This document shows positions 13,601-29,312 of a stretch of 64,000 nt of DNA, piece by piece. Both the position numbers and the translations under genes were made by a program. The notes under the pieces were generated by a model. The model saw nothing but the letters and a program-made list of their open reading frames with translations. It made no database searches and was not told where the DNA came from. The DNA lies in contig OZ038320.1 of assembly GCA_964035795.1 (NCBI GenBank), forward strand, positions 8,826,671 to 8,890,670, read 5' to 3'. The first letter of the stretch is position 1. Each line of letters begins with the position of its first letter. The stretch is from Pterobdella sp. o SKG-2022 (lineage: Eukaryota > Annelida > Clitellata > Hirudinida > Piscicolidae).

Positions 13601-16600
13601 TGAACACGTTTTTTTTCTTCAACTTTAATGCTGTTTCAATTAGTATTTCATTTGCATAGATAGTTCACTAACATTGTAAAATTTTTCATGACATTTTGAT
13701 ATCTTTGCACTTCACAGATACAAACATCCAGTACTTGCTTGTGACAGAGCTTCATTGAAAAAAAACGGCTTGGCAAGTAACTGACTAATAGTGAGTATCA
13801 TTATTTGTTGAACACGTTTTTTATTCTTCAAATTTATTGATGTTTCAAATATTGTTTTTTTTTCACATGAGTAGTTCACTAACATTGTCAAATGTTTCAG
13901 GAATTTCCTAATATTTTTTCCTTGTTCTTCACAGATACAAACATCCAGTACTTGCTTGTGACAGAGCTTCATGGCTCAGTCACCTCTCATTGAAAGAGTA
14001 ATTGAAAAAAAATGGCTTGGCAAGTAACTGACAAAAAGTGAGTCTCATCTTTTGTTGAACACGTTTTTTATTCTTCAACTTTATTGATGTTTCAATTAGT
14101 ATTTCATTTGCATAGATAGTTCACTAACATTGTAAAATTTTTCATGACTTCTTATTTTGATTTCCTTGTTCTTCACAGATACAAACATTTAATACTTGCT
14201 TGTGACAGAGCTTCATGGCTCAGTCACCTCTCATTGAAAGAATAATTGAAAATAATGGCTGGGCAAGTAACTGACAAAAAGTGAGTTTCATGTTTTATTA
14301 AACACGAGTTTTATAATTCAACTTTATTGATGTTTCAATTAGTATTTCATTTGCATAGATAGTTCACTAACATTGTAAAATTTTTCATGACTTCTTATTT
14401 TGATTTTCTTGCACTTCACAGATACAATCATGCAGTACTTGCTTGTGACAGAGCTTCATGGCTCAGTCACCTCTCATTGAAAAAGTAATTGAAAATAATG
14501 GCTGGGCAAGCAACTGACAAAAAGTGAGTCATCTTTTGTTGAACACGTTTTTTTTTCTTCAACTTAAATGCTGTTTCAATTAGTATTTCATTTGCATAGA
14601 TAGTTCACTAACATAGTAAAATTTTTCATGACATTTTGATATCTTTGCACTTCACAGATACAAACATCCAGTACTTGCTTGTGACAGAGCTTCATTGAAA
14701 AAAAACGGCTTGGCAAGTAACTGACTAATAGTGAGTCTCATTATTTGTTGAACACGTTTTTTATTCTTCAAATTTATTGATGTTTCAAATATTATTTTTT
14801 TTCGCATAGATAGTTCACTAACATTGTAAAATTTTTCATGACTTCTTATTTTGATTTTCTTACACTTCACAGATACAAACATGCAGTACTTGCTTTTGAC
14901 AGAGCTTCATGGCTCAGTCACCTCTCATTGAAAGAGTAATTGAAAATAATGGCTGGGCAAGTAACTGACAAAAAGTGAGTTTCATGTTTTATTAAACACG
15001 AGTTTTATAATTCAACTTTATTGATGTTTCAATTAGTATTTCATTTGCATAGATAGTTCACTAACATTGTAAAATTTTTCATGACTTCTTATTTTGATTT
15101 CCTTGTTCTTCACAGATACAAACATTTAATACTTGCTTGTGACAGAGCTTCATGGCTCAGTCACCTCTCATTGAAAGAGTAATTGAAAATAATGGCTTGG
15201 CAAGTAACTGACAAAAAGTGAGTCTCATCTTTTGTTGAACACGTTTTTTATTCTTCAACTTTATTGATGTTTCAATTAGTATTTCATTTGCATAGATAGT
15301 TCACTAACATAGTAAAATTTTTCATGACATTTTGATATCTTTGCACTTCACAGATACAAACATCCAGTACTTGCTTGTGACAGAGCTTCATTGAAAAAAA
15401 CGGCTTGGCAAGTAACTGACTAATAGTGAGTCTCATTATTTGTTGAACACGTTTTTTATTCTTCAAATTTATTGATGTTTCAAATATTGTTTTTTTTTCA
15501 CATGAGTAGTTCACTAACATTGTCAAATGTTTCAGGAATTTCCTAATATTTTTTCCTTGTTCTTCACAGATACAAACATCCAGTACTTGCTTGTGACAAA
15601 GCTTCATGGCTCAGTCACCTCTCATTGAAAGAGTAATTGAAAAAAAATGGCTTGGCAAGTAACTGACAAAAAGTGAGTCTCATCTTTTGTTGAACACGTT
15701 TTTTATTCTTCAACTTTATTGATGTTTCAATTAGTATTTCATTTGCATAGATAGTTCACTAACATTGTAAAATTTTTCATGACTTCTTATTTTGATTTCC
15801 TTGTTCTTCACAGATACAAACATTTAATACTTGCTTGTGACAGAGCTTCATGGCTCAGTCACCTCTCATTGAAAGAATAATTGAAAATAATGGCTGGGCA
15901 AGTAACTGACAAAAAGTGAGTTTCATGTTTTATTAAACACGAGTTTTATAATTCAACTTTATTGATGTTTCAATTAGTATTTCATTTGCATAGATAGTTC
16001 ACTAACATTGTAAAATTTTTCATGACTTCTTATTTTGATTTTCTTGCACTTCACAGATACAATCATGCAGTACTTGCTTGTGACAGAGCTTCATGGCTCA
16101 GTCACCTCTCATTGAAAAAGTAATTGAAAATAATGGCTGGGCAAGCAACTGACAAAAAGTGAGTCATCTTTTGTTGAACACGTTTTTTTTTCTTCAACTT
16201 AAATGCTGTTTCAATTAGTATTTCATTTGCATAGATAGTTCACTAACATAGTAAAATTTTTCATGACATTTTGATATCTTTGCACTTCACAGATACAAAC
16301 ATCCAGTACTTGCTTGTGACAGAGCTTCATTGAAAAAAAACGGCTTGGCAAGTAACTGACTAATAGTGAGTCTCATTATTTGTTGAACACGTTTTTTATT
16401 CTTCAAATTTATTGATGTTTCAAATATTATTTTTTTTCGCATAGATAGTTCACTAACATTGTAAAATTTTTCATGACTTCTTATTTTGATTTTCTTACAC
16501 TTCACAGATACAAACATGCAGTACTTGCTTTTGACAGAGCTTCATGGCTCAGTCACCTCTCATTGAAAGAGTAATTGAAAATAATGGCTGGGCAAGTAAC

Positions 16601-19600
16601 TGACAAAAAGTGAGTTTCATGTTTTATTAAACACGAGTTTTATAATTCAACTTTATTGATGTTTCAATTAGTATTTCATTTGCATAGATAGTTCACTAAC
16701 ATTGTAAAATTTTTCATGACTTCTTATTTTGATTTCCTTGTTCTTCACAGATACAAACATTTAATACTTGCTTGTGACAGAGCTTCATGGCTCAGTCACC
16801 TCTCATTGAAAGAGTAATTGAAAATAATGGCTTGGCAAGTAACTGACAAAAAGTGAGTCTCATCTTTTGTTGAACACGTTTTTTATTCTTCAACTTTATT
16901 GATGTTTCAATTAGTATTTCATTTGCATAGATAGTTCACTAACATAGTAAAATTTTTCATGACATTTTGATATCTTTGCACTTCACAGATACAAACATCC
17001 AGTACTTGCTTGTGACAGAGCTTCATTGAAAAAAACGGCTTGGCAAGTAACTGACTAATAGTGAGTATCATTATTTGTTGAACACGTTTTTTATTCTTCA
17101 AATTTATTGATGTTTCAAATATTGTTTTTTTTTCACATGAGTAGTTCACTAACATTGTCAAATGTTTCAGGAATTTCCTAATATTTTTTCCTTGTTCTTC
17201 ACAGATACAAACATCCAGTACTTGCTTGTGACAAAGCTTCATGGCTCAGTCACCTCTCATTGAAAGAGTAATTGAAAAAAAATGGCTTGGCAAGTAACTG
17301 ACAAAAAGTGAGTCTCATCTTTTGTTGAACACGTTTTTTATTCTTCAACTTTATTGATGTTTCAATTAGTATTTCATTTGCATAGATAGTTCACTAACAT
17401 TGTAAAATTTTTCATGACTTCTTATTTTGATTTCCTTGTTCTTCACAGATACAAACATTTAATACTTGCTTGTGACAGAGCTTCATGGCTCAGTCACCTC
17501 TCATTGAAAGAATAATTGAAAATAATGGCTGGGCAAGTAACTGACAAAAAGTGAGTTTCATGTTTTATTAAACACGAGTTTTATAATTCAACTTTATTGA
17601 TGTTTCAATTAGTATTTCATTTGCATAGATAGTTCACTAACATTGTAAAATTTTTCATGACTTCTTATTTTGATTTTCTTGCACTTCACAGATACAATCA
17701 TGCAGTACTTGCTTGTGACAGAGCTTCATGGCTCAGTCACCTCTCATTGAAAAAGTAATTGAAAATAATAGCTGGGCAAGCAACTGACAAAAAGTGAGTC
17801 ATCTTTTGTTGAACACGTTTTTTTTCTTCAACTTTAATGCTGTTTCAATTAGTATTTCATTTGCATAGATAGTTCACTAACATAGTAAAATTTTTCATGA
17901 CATTTTGATATCTTTGCACTTCACAGATACAAACATCCAGTACTTGCTTGTGACAGAGCTTCATTGAAAAAAAACGGCTTGGCAAGTAACTGACTAATAG
18001 TGAGTCTCATTATTTGTTGAACACGTTTTTTATTCTTCAAATTTATTGATGTTTCAAATATTATTTTTTTTCGCATAGATAGTTCACTAACATTGTAAAA
18101 TTTTTCATGACTTCTTATTTTGATTTTCTTACACTTCACAGATACAAACATGCAGTACTTGCTTTTGACAGAGCTTCATGGCTCAGTCACCTCTCATTGA
18201 AAGAGTAATTGAAAATAATGGCTGGGCAAGTAACTGACAAAAAGTGAGTTTCATGTTTTATTAAACACGAGTTTTATAATTCAACTTTATTGATGTTTCA
18301 ATTAGTATTTCATTTGCATAGATAGTTCACTAACATTGTAAAATTTTTCATGACTTCTTATTTTGATTTCCTTGTTCTTCACAGATACAAACGTTTAATA
18401 CTTGCTTGTGACAGAGCTTCATTGAAAATAAACGGCTTGGCAAGTAACTGACTAATAGTGAGTCTCATTATTTGTTGAACACGTTTTTTATTCTTCAAAT
18501 TTATTGATGTTTCAAATATTGTTTTTTTTTCACATAAGTAGTTCACTAACATTGTCAAATGTTTCAGGAATTTCCTAATATTTTTTCCTTGTTCTTCACA
18601 GATACAAACATCCAGTACTTGCTTTTGACAGAGCTTCATGGCTCAGTCACCTCTCATTGAAAGAGTAATTGAAAATAATGGCTGGGCAAGTAACTGACAA
18701 AAAGTGAGTTTCATGTTTTATTAAACACGAGTTTTTTAATTCAACTTTATTGATGTTTCAATTAGTATTTCATTTGCATAGATAGTTCACTAACATTGTA
18801 AAATTTTTCATGACTTCTTATTTTGATTTCCTTGTTCTTCACAGATACAAACATTTAATACTTGCTTGTGACAGAGCTTCATGGCTCAGTCACCTCTCAT
18901 TGAAAGAGTAATTGAAAATAATGGCTTGGCAAGTAACTGACAAAAAGTGAGTCTCATCTTTTGTTGAACACGTTTTTTATTCTTCAACTTTATTGATGTT
19001 TCAATTAGTATTTCATTTGCATAGATAGTTCACTAACATAGTAAAATTTTTCATGACATTTTGATATCTTTGCACTTCACAGATACAAACATCCAGTACT
19101 TGCTTGTGACAGAGCTTCATTGAAAAAAACGGCTTGGCAAGTAACTGACTAATAGTGAGTCTCATTATTTGTTGAACACGTTTTTTATTCTTCAAATTTA
19201 TTGATGTTTCAAATATTGTTTTTTTTTCACATGAGTAGTTCACTAACATTGTCAAATGTTTCAGGAATTTCCTAATATTTTTTCCTTGTTCTTCACAGAT
19301 ACAAACATCCAGTACTTGCTTGTGACAAAGCTTCATGGCTCAGTCACCTCTCATTGAAAGAGTAATTGAAAAAAAATGGCTTGGCAAGTAACTGACAAAA
19401 AGTGAGTCTCATCTTTTGTTGAACACGTTTTTTATTCTTCAACTTTATTGATGTTTCAATTAGTATTTCATTTGCATAGATAGTTCACTAACATTGTAAA
19501 ATTTTTCATGACTTCTTATTTTGATTTCCTTGTTCTTCACAGATACAAACATTTAATACTTGCTTGTGACAGAGCTTCATGGCTCAGTCACCTCTCATTG

Positions 19601-22600
19601 AAAGAATAATTGAAAATAATGGCTGGGCAAGTAACTGACAAAAAGTGAGTTTCATGTTTTATTAAACACGAGTTTTATAATTCAACTTTATTGATGTTTC
19701 AATTAGTATTTCATTTGCATAGATAGTTCACTAACATTGTAAAATTTTTCATGACTTCTTATTTTGATTTTCTTGCACTTCACAGATACAATCATGCAGT
19801 ACTTGCTTGTGACAGAGCTTCATGGCTCAGTCACCTCTCATTGAAAAAGTAATTGAAAATAATAGCTGGGCAAGCAACTGACAAAAAGTGAGTCATCTTT
19901 TGTTGAACACGTTTTTTTTCTTCAACTTTAATGCTGTTTCAATTAGTATTTCATTTGCATAGATAGTTCACTAACATAGTAAAATTTTTCATGACATTTT
20001 GATATCTTTGCACTTCACAGATACAAACATCCAGTACTTGCTTGTGACAGAGCTTCATTGAAAAAAAACGGCTTGGCAAGTAACTGACTAATAGTGAGTC
20101 TCATTATTTGTTGAACACGTTTTTTATTCTTCAAATTTATTGATGTTTCAAATATTATTTTTTTTCGCATAGATAGTTCACTAACATTGTAAAATTTTTC
20201 ATGACTTCTTATTTTGATTTTCTTACACTTCACAGATACAAACATGCAGTACTTGCTTTTGACAGAGCTTCATGGCTCAGTCACCTCTCATTGAAAGAGT
20301 AATTGAAAATAATGGCTGGGCAAGTAACTGACAAAAAGTGAGTTTCATGTTTTATTAAACACGAGTTTTATAATTCAACTTTATTGATGTTTCAATTAGT
20401 ATTTCATTTGCATAGATAGTTCACTAACATTGTAAAATTTTTCATGACTTCTTATTTTGATTTCCTTGTTCTTCACAGATACAAACGTTTAATACTTGCT
20501 TGTGACAGAGCTTCATTGAAAATAAACGGCTTGGCAAGTAACTGACTAATAGTGAGTCTCATTATTTGTTGAACACGTTTTTTATTCTTCAAATTTATTG
20601 ATGTTTCAAATATTGTTTTTTTTTCACATAAGTAGTTCACTAACATTGTCAAATGTTTCAGGAATTTCCTAATATTTTTTCCTTGTTCTTCACAGATACA
20701 AACATTTAATACTTCCTTGTGACAGAGCTTCATGGCTCAGTCACCTCTCATTGAAAGAGTAATTGAAAATAATGGCTTGGCAAGTAACTGACAAAAAGTG
20801 AGTCTCATCTTTTGTTGAACACGTTTTTTATTCTTCAACTTTATTGATGTTTCAATTAGTATTTCATTTGCATAGATAGTTCACTAACATAGTAAAATTT
20901 TTCATGACATTTTGATATCTTTGCACTTCACAGATACAAACATCCAGTACTTGCTTGTGACAGAGCTTCATTGAAAAAAAACGGCTTGGCAAGTAACTGA
21001 CTAATAGTGAGTCTCATTATTTGTTGAACACGATTTTTATTCTTCAAATTTATTGATGTTTCAAATATTGTTTTTTTTTCACATAAGTAGTTCACTAACA
21101 TTGTCAAATGTTTCAGGAATTTCCTAATATTTTTTCCTTGTTCTTCACAGATACAAACATTTAATACTTGCTTGTGACAGAGCTTCATGGCTCAGTCACC
21201 TCTCATTGAAAGAGTAATTGAAAATAATGGCTTGGCAAGTAACTGACAAAAAGTGAGTCTCATCTTTTGTTGAACACGTTTTTTATTCTTCAACTTTATT
21301 GATGTTTCAATTAGTATTTCATTTGCATAGATAGTTCACTAACATAGTAAAATTTTTCATGACATTTTGATATCTTTGCACTTCACAGATACAAACATGC
21401 AGTACTTGCTTGTGACAGAGCTTCATGGCTCAGTCACCTCTCATTGAAAGAGTAATTGAAAATAATGGCTGGGCAAGTAACTGACAAAAAGTGAGTTTCA
21501 TGTTTTATTAAACACGAGTTTTATAATTCAACTTTATTGATGTTTCAATTAGTATTTCATTTGCATAGATAGTTCACTAACATTGTAAAATTTTTCATGA
21601 CTTCTTATTTTGATTTCCTTGTTCTTCACAGATACAAACATTTAATACTTGCTTGTGACAGAGCTTCATGGCTCAGTCACCTCTCATTGAAAGAGTAATT
21701 GAAAATAATGGCTGGGCAAGTAACTGACAAAAAGTGAGTTTCATGTTTTATTAAACACGAGTTTTATAATTCAACTTTATTGATGTTTCAATTAGTATTT
21801 CATTTGCATAGATAGTTCACTAACATTGTAAAATTTTTCATGACTTCTTATTTTGATTTCCTTGTTCTTCACAGATACAAACATGCAGTACTTGCTTGTG
21901 ACAGAGCTTCATGGCTCAGTCACCTCTCATTGAAAAAGTAATTGAAAATAATGGCTGGGCAACTAACTGACAAAAAGTGAGTTTCATGTTTTTTTTAACA
22001 CGACTTTTATAATTCAACTTTATCGATGTTTCAATTAGTATTTCATTTGCATAGATAGTTCACTAACATTGTAAAATTTTTCATGACTTCTTATTTTGAT
22101 TTTCTTGCACTTCACAGATACAAACATGCAGTACTTGCTTGTGACAGAGCTTCATGGCTCAGTCACCTCTCATTGAAAGAGTAATTGAAAATAATGGCTG
22201 GGCAAGTAACTGACAAAAAGTGAGTTTCATGTTTTATTAAACACGAGTTTTATAATTCAACTTTATTGATGTTTCAATTAGTATTTCATTTGCATAGATA
22301 GTTCACTAACATTGTAAAATTTTTCATGACTTCTTATTTTGATTTCCTTGTTCTTCACAGATACAAACATTTAATACTTGCTTGTGACAGAGCTTCATGG
22401 CTCAGTCACCTCTCATTGAAAGAGTAATTGAAAATAATGGCTGGGCAAGTAACTGACAAAAAGTGAGTTTCATGTTTTATTAAACACGAGTTTTATAATT
22501 CAACTTTATTGATGTTTCAATTAGTATTTCATTTGCATAGATAGTTCACTAACATTGTAAAATTTTTCATGACTTCTTATTTTGATTTTCTTACACTAAA

Positions 22601-25600
22601 CATGCAGTACTTGCTTGTGACAGAGCTTCATGGCTCAGTCACCTCTCATTGAAAGAGTAATTGAAAATAATGGCTGGGCAAGTAACTGACAAAAAGTGAG
22701 TTTCATGTTTTATTAAACACGAGTTTTATAATTCAACTTTATTGATGTTTCAATTAGTATTTCATTTGCATAGATAGTTCACTAACATTGTAAAATTTTT
22801 CATGACTTCTTATTTTGATTTCCTTGTTCTTCACAGATACAAACATTTAATACTTGCTTGTGACAGAGCTTCATGGCTCAGTCACCTCTCATTGAAAGAG
22901 TAATTGAAAATAATGGCTGGGCAAGCAACTGACAAAAAGTGAGTCATCTTTTGTTGAACACGTTTTTTTTCTTCAACTTTAATGCTGTTTCAATTAGTAT
23001 TTCATTTGCATAGATAGTTCACTAACATTGTAAAATTTTTCATGACTTCTTATTTTGATTTCCTTGTTCTTCACAGATACAAACGTTTAATACTTGCTTG
23101 TGACAGAGCTTCATTGAAAATAAACGGCTTGGCAAGTAACTGACTAATAGTGAGTCTCATTATTTGTTGAACACGTTTTTTATTCTTCAAATTTATTGAT
23201 GTTTCAAATATTGTTTTTTTTTCACATAAGTAGTTCACTAACATTGTCAAATGTATCAGGAATTTCCTAATATTTTTTCCTTGTTCTTCACAGATACAAA
23301 CATCCAGTACTTGCTTTTGACAGAGCTTCATGGCTCAGTCACCTCTCATTGAAAGAGTAATTGAAAATAATGGCTGGGCAAGTAACTGACAAAAAGTGAG
23401 TTTCATGTTTTATTAAACACGAGTTTTTTAATTCAACTTTATTGATGTTTCAATTAGTATTTCATTTGCATAGATAGTTCACTAACATTGTAAAATTTTT
23501 CATGACTTCTTATTTTGATTTCCTTGTTCTTCACAGATACAAACATTTAATACTTGCTTGTGACAGAGCTTCATGGCTCAGTCACCTCTCATTGAAAGAG
23601 TAATTGAAAATAATGGCTTGGCAAGTAACTGACAAAAAGTGAGTCTCATCTTTTGTTGAACACGTTTTTTATTCTTCAACTTTATTGATGTTTCAATTAG
23701 TATTTCATTTGCATAGATAGTTCACTAACATAGTAAAATTTTTCATGACATTTTGATATCTTTGCACTTCACAGATACAAACATCCAGTACTTGCTTGTG
23801 ACAGAGCTTCATTGAAAAAAAACGGCTTGGCAAGTAACTGACTAATAGTGAGTCTCATTATTTGTTGAACACGTTTTTTATTCTTCAAATTTATTGATGT
23901 TTCAAATATTGTTTTTTTTTCACATAAGTAGTTCACTAACATTGTCAAATGTTTCAGGAATTTCCTAATATTTTTTCCTTGTTCTTCACAGATACAAACA
24001 TTTAATACTTGCTTGTGACAGAGCTTCATGGCTCAGTCACCTCTCATTGAAAGAGTAATTGAAAATAATGGCTTGGCAAGTAACTGACAAAAAGTGAGTC
24101 TCATCTTTTGTTGAACACGTTTTTTATTCTTCAACTTTATTGATGTTTCAATTAGTATTTCATTTGCATAGATAGTTCACTAACATAGTAAAATTTTTCA
24201 TGACATTTTGATATCTTTGCACTTCACAGATACAAACATGCAGTACTTGCTTGTGACAGAGCTTCATGGCTCAGTCACCTCTCATTGAAAGAGTAATTGA
24301 AAATAATGGCTGGGCAAGTAACTGACAAAAAGTGAGTTTCATGTTTTATTAAACACGAGTTTTATAATTCAACTTTATTGATGTTTCAATTAGTATTTCA
24401 TTTGCATAGATAGTTCACTAACATTGTAAAATTTTTCATGACTTCTTATTTTGATTTCCTTGTTCTTCACAGATACAAACATTTAATACTTGCTTGTGAC
24501 AGAGCTTCATGGCTCAGTCACCTCTCATTGAAAGAGTAATTGAAAATAATGGCTGGGCAAGTAACTGACAAAAAGTGAGTTTCATGTTTTATTAAACACG
24601 AGTTTTATAATTCAACTTTATTGATGTTTCAATTAGTATTTCATTTGCATAGATAGTTCACTAACATTGTAAAATTTTTCATGACTTCTTATTTTGATTT
24701 CCTTGTTACTCACAGATACAAACATGCAGTACTTGCTTGTGACAGAGCTTCATGGCTCAGTCACCTCTCATTGAAAAAGTAATTGAAAATAATGGCTGGG
24801 CAACTAACTGACAAAAAGTGAGTTTCATGTTTTATTAAACACGAGTTTTATAATTCAACTTTATTGATGTTTCAATTAGTATTTCATTTGCATAGATAGT
24901 TCACTAACATTGTAAAATTTTTCATGACTTCTTATTTTGATTTTCTTGCACTTCACAGATACAAACATGCAGTACTTGCTTGTGACAGAGCTTCATGGCT
25001 CAGTCACCTCTCATTGAAAGAGTAATTGAAAATAATGGCTGGGCAAGTAACTGACAAAAAGTGAGTTTCATGTTTTATTAAACACGAGTTTTATAATTCA
25101 ACTTTATTGATGTTTCAATTAGTATTTCATTTGCATAGATAGTTCACTAACATTGTAAAATTTTTCATGACTTCTTATTTTGATTTCCTTGTTCTTCACA
25201 GATACAAACGTTTAATACTTGCTTGTGACAGAGCTTCATGGCTCAGTCACCTCTCATTGAAAGAGTAATTGAAAATAATGGCTGGGCAAGTAACTGACAA
25301 AAAGTGAGTTTCATGTTTTATTAAACACGAGTTTTATAATTCAACTTTATTGATGTTTCAATTAGTATTTCATTTGCATAGATAGTTCACTAACATTGTA
25401 AAATTTTTCATGACTTCTTATTTTGATTTTCTTACACTAAACATGCAGTACTTGCTTGTGACAGAGCTTCATGGCTCAGTCACCTCTCATTGAAAGAGTA
25501 ATTGAAAATAATGGCTGGGCAAGTAACTGACAAAAAGTGAGTTTCATGTTTTATTAAACACGAGTTTTATAATTCAACTTTATTGATGTTTCAATTAGTA

Positions 25601-28316
25601 TTTCATTTGCATAGATAGTTCACTAACATTGTAAAATTTTTCATGACTTCTTATTTTGATTTCCTTGTTCTTCACAGATACAAACATTTAATACTTGCTT
25701 GTGACAGAGCTTCATGGCTCAGTCACCTCTCATTGAAAGAGTAATTGAAAATAATGGCTGGGCAAGCAACTGACAAAAAGTGAGTCATCTTTTGTTGAAC
25801 ACGTTTTTTTTCTTCAACTTTAATGCTGTTTCAATTAGTATTTCATTTGCATAGATAGTTCACTAACATTGTAAAATTTTTCATGACTTCTTATTTTGAT
25901 TTCCTTGTTCTTCACAGATACAAACATTTAATACTTGCTTGTGACAGAGCTTCATGGCTCAGTCACCTCTCATTGAAAGAATAATTGAAAATAATGGCTG
26001 GGCAAGTAACTGACAAAAAGTGAGTTTCATGTTTTATTAAACACGAGTTTTATAATTCAACTTTATTGATGTTTCAATTAGTATTTCATTTGCATAGATA
26101 GTTCACTAACATTGTAAAATTTTTCATGACTTCTTATTTTGATTTCCTTGTTCTTCACAGATACAAACATTTAATACTTGCTTGTGACAGAGCTTCATGG
26201 CTCAGTCACCTCTCATTGAAAGAATAATTGAAAATAATGGCTGGGCAAGTAACTGACAAAAAGTGAGTTTCATGTTTTATTAAACACGAGTTTTATAATT
26301 CAACTTTATTGATGTTTCAATTAGTATTTCATTTGCATAGATAGTTCACTAACATTGTAAAATTTTTCATGACTTCTTATTTTGATTTCCTTGTTCTTCA
26401 CAGATACAAACATTTAATACTTGCTTGTGACAGAGCTTCATGGCTCAGTCACCTCTCATTGAAAGAATAATTGAAAATAATGGCTGGGCAAGTAACTGAC
26501 AAAAAGTGAGTTTCATGTTTTATTAAACACGAGTTTTATAATTCAACTTTATTGATGTTTCAATTAGTATTTCATTTGCATAGATAGTTCACTAACATTG
26601 TAAAATTTTTCATGACTTCTTATTTTGATTTTCTTGCACTTCACAGATACAATCATGCAGTACTTGCTTGTGACAGAGCTTCATGGCTCAGTCACCTCTC
26701 ATTGAAAAAGTAATTGAAAATAATGGCTGGGCAAGCAACTGACAAAAAGTGAGTCATCTTTTGTTGAACACGTTTTTTTTTCTTCAACTTTAATGCTGTT
26801 TCAATTAGTATTTCATTTGCATAGATAGTTCACTAACATTGTAAAATTTTTCATGACTTCTTATTTTGATTTTCTTGCACTTCACAGATACAATCATGCA
26901 GTACTTGCTTGTGACAGAGCTTCATGGCTCAGTCACCTCTCATTGAAAAAGTAATTGAAAATAATGGCTGGGCAAGCAACTGACAAAAAGTGAGTCATCT
27001 TTTGTTGAACACGTTTTTTTTTTCTTCAACTTTAATGCTGTTTCAATTAGTATTTCATTTGCATAGATAGTTCACTAACATAGTAAAATTTTTCATGACA
27101 TTTTGATATCTTTGCACTTCACAGATACAAACATCCAGTACTTGCTTGTGACAGAGCTTCATTGAAAAAAAACGGCTTGGCAAGTAACTGACTAATAGTG
27201 AGTCTCATTATTTGTTGAACACGTTTTTTATTCTTCAAATTTATTGATGTTTCAAATATTATTTTTTTTCGCATAGATAGTTCACTAACATTGTAAAATT
27301 TTTCATGACTTCTTATTTTGATTTTCTTACACTTCACAGATACAAACATGCAGTACTTGCTTGTGACAGAGCTTCATGGCTCAGTCACCTCTCATTGAAA
27401 GAGTAATTGAAAATAATGGCTGGGCAAGTAACTGACAAAAAGTGAGTTTCATGTTTTATTAAACACGAGTTTTATAATTCAACTTTATTGATGTTTCAAT
27501 TAGTATTTCATATGCATAGATAGTTCACTAACATTGTAAAATTTTTCATGACTTCTTATTTTGATTTCCTTGTTCTTCACAGATACAAACATTTAATACT
27601 TGCTTGTGACAGAGCTTCATGGCTCAGTCACCTCTCATTGAAAGAGTAATTGAAAATAATGGCTGGGCAAGTAACTGACAAAAAGTGAGTTTCATGTTTT
27701 ATTAAACACGAGTTTTTTAATTCAATTTTATTGATGTTTCAATTAGTATTTCATTTGCATAGATAGTTCACTAACATTGTAAAATTTTTCATGACTTCTT
27801 ATTTTGATTTTCATACACTTCACAGATACAAACATGCAGTACTTGCTTGTGACAGAGCTTCATGGCTCAGTCACATCTCATTGAAAGAGTAATTGAAAAA
27901 AAATGGCTTGGCAAGTAACTGACAAAAAGTGAGTTTCATGTTTTATTAAACACGAGTTTTATAATTCCACTTTATTGATGTTTCAATTAGTATTTCATTT
28001 GCATAGATAGTTCACTAACATTGTAAAATTTTTCATGACTTCTTATTTTGATTTCCTTGCTCTTCGCAGATACAAACATCCAGTACTTGCTTGTGACAGA
28101 GCTTCATGGCTCAGTCACCTCTCATTGAAAGAGTAATTGAAAAAAAATGGCTTGGCAAGTAACTGACTAAAAGTGAGTCTCATCTTTTGTTGAACACGTT
28201 TTTATTCTTCAACTTTAATGATGTTTCAATTATTATTTTATTTGTATAAGTAGTTCACTAACATTGTCAAATGTTTCACGAATTTCCTTATATTTTTTCC
28301 TTATATCTCTTCACAG
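10691..28316 (+). repeat. Tandem array of exon-like units (array 2), with higher-order repeats
   Basis: About 75 units of the same family as 1-5,465. The acceptor (CACAG or close variant) and GTGAGT donor motifs are kept in nearly all units. Higher-order structure is clear: a diagnostic short unit recurs at 14,652, 16,287, 17,921 and 20,015, giving periods of about 1,635, 1,634 and 2,094 bp. A fused short-unit variant recurs at 15,284, 16,919 and 19,013. From 22,852 onward the array repeats 1-5,465 essentially base for base. The last unit leads into the terminal exon at 28,317. Minus-strand open frames of 76-107 codons recur in it only because the units recur. Confidence 0.92.
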
Positions 28317-28503
28317 ATACAAAAATCTTGTACTTGCCAGTGACTTAGCTTCTAATTCAGTCCACCCATTACAAAGATTCAACCACGCAATATACATGAG
28401 TTTCGAAAAAACAGTCCACTGTTCCAGCTTTCGAAGGCCAATGGAAAGTCAGTTGACGGCCAAAGAATTTTTTTTTACGCCTATCTGGAAAGATTTTTTT
28501 TAA
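28317..28503 (+). CDS. Putative 3'-terminal exon after array 2 (copy of 5,466-5,652)
   Basis: This is identical in what I can see to the exon at 5,466-5,652: same acceptor, same 61-codon open frame beginning YKNLVLASDLAS, same stop. If the left block is an assembly duplicate, this is the only real copy. Function unrecognised. Confidence 0.5.
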
Positions 28504-28545
28504 CTATATAATGATGTTTTTAAGCATATTATTCAAATAAAGATC

Positions 28546-28551
28546 AATTCC
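28546..28551 (+). terminator. AATAAA polyadenylation signal (copy 2)
   Basis: The signal is 43 nt after the terminal-exon stop and is followed by GT-rich sequence, as at 5,695. Confidence 0.5.
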
Positions 28552-29312
28552 GTGTCGTTTCTAATGTTTATTATTGATTTATTTCCAGTTTTGATTTCAA
28601 TAAAACGAAATTCTAATTTCGTTCATTTTTGCTTTGAAATATCAAAGTTCTTTTCCAGTAGCCAAAAAAACTTCATCTTGACTATTAAGTTCAAGTTTAA
28701 ATTCGGTATTTCTTCTAAGATCTAGCATTCAAGTGTTTGTCATGATGTTTTGTGTAGCCTTTTCAAGAATAGCCAATTTGTCTGTATTTTTTCTTTTTGT
28801 GGTTCACCCATTTTCATATCTTTGTTATTGATGATCATGCTTTTTTCACGCTACTTTCTCGTGTCATTGTTTCCAGCTCACTTCAGGTGTGTGTGTGCCA
28901 CCCCTTTGACTATTAAAATAAGAAAAAAAATAGTATCGTATATATTATAATTTAAATAGTTTTTTCAACTTTAATGTAAAGTTTTTGAAAAAATTCTTAA
29001 TAGCGTTTATTGCGTAAAAGTGAACTTTTTATAATTAAAAAATGTTTCTCGAAAATTGGTTTTCTTTGTAAAAAAAATATTAATATAGTTTTTTTGGTGT
29101 TTTAAAATTTTAAAGAGGTAAATTTCAAAATTAACTGATAGCTTTCGAGCAACCAGAACAAAAGCGCACGTTTAGCTGAATACCTGTCTCACACCAATCT
29201 TTATCCTAAAATGTTTTTTCACAATCTTAGCTTTTGGAACGTAAAAAGTTTAGGTAAACCCATTGAATTCAACATCAAACTTTTGAACATTTTTCTTCTA
29301 CGAGCCAAACGT

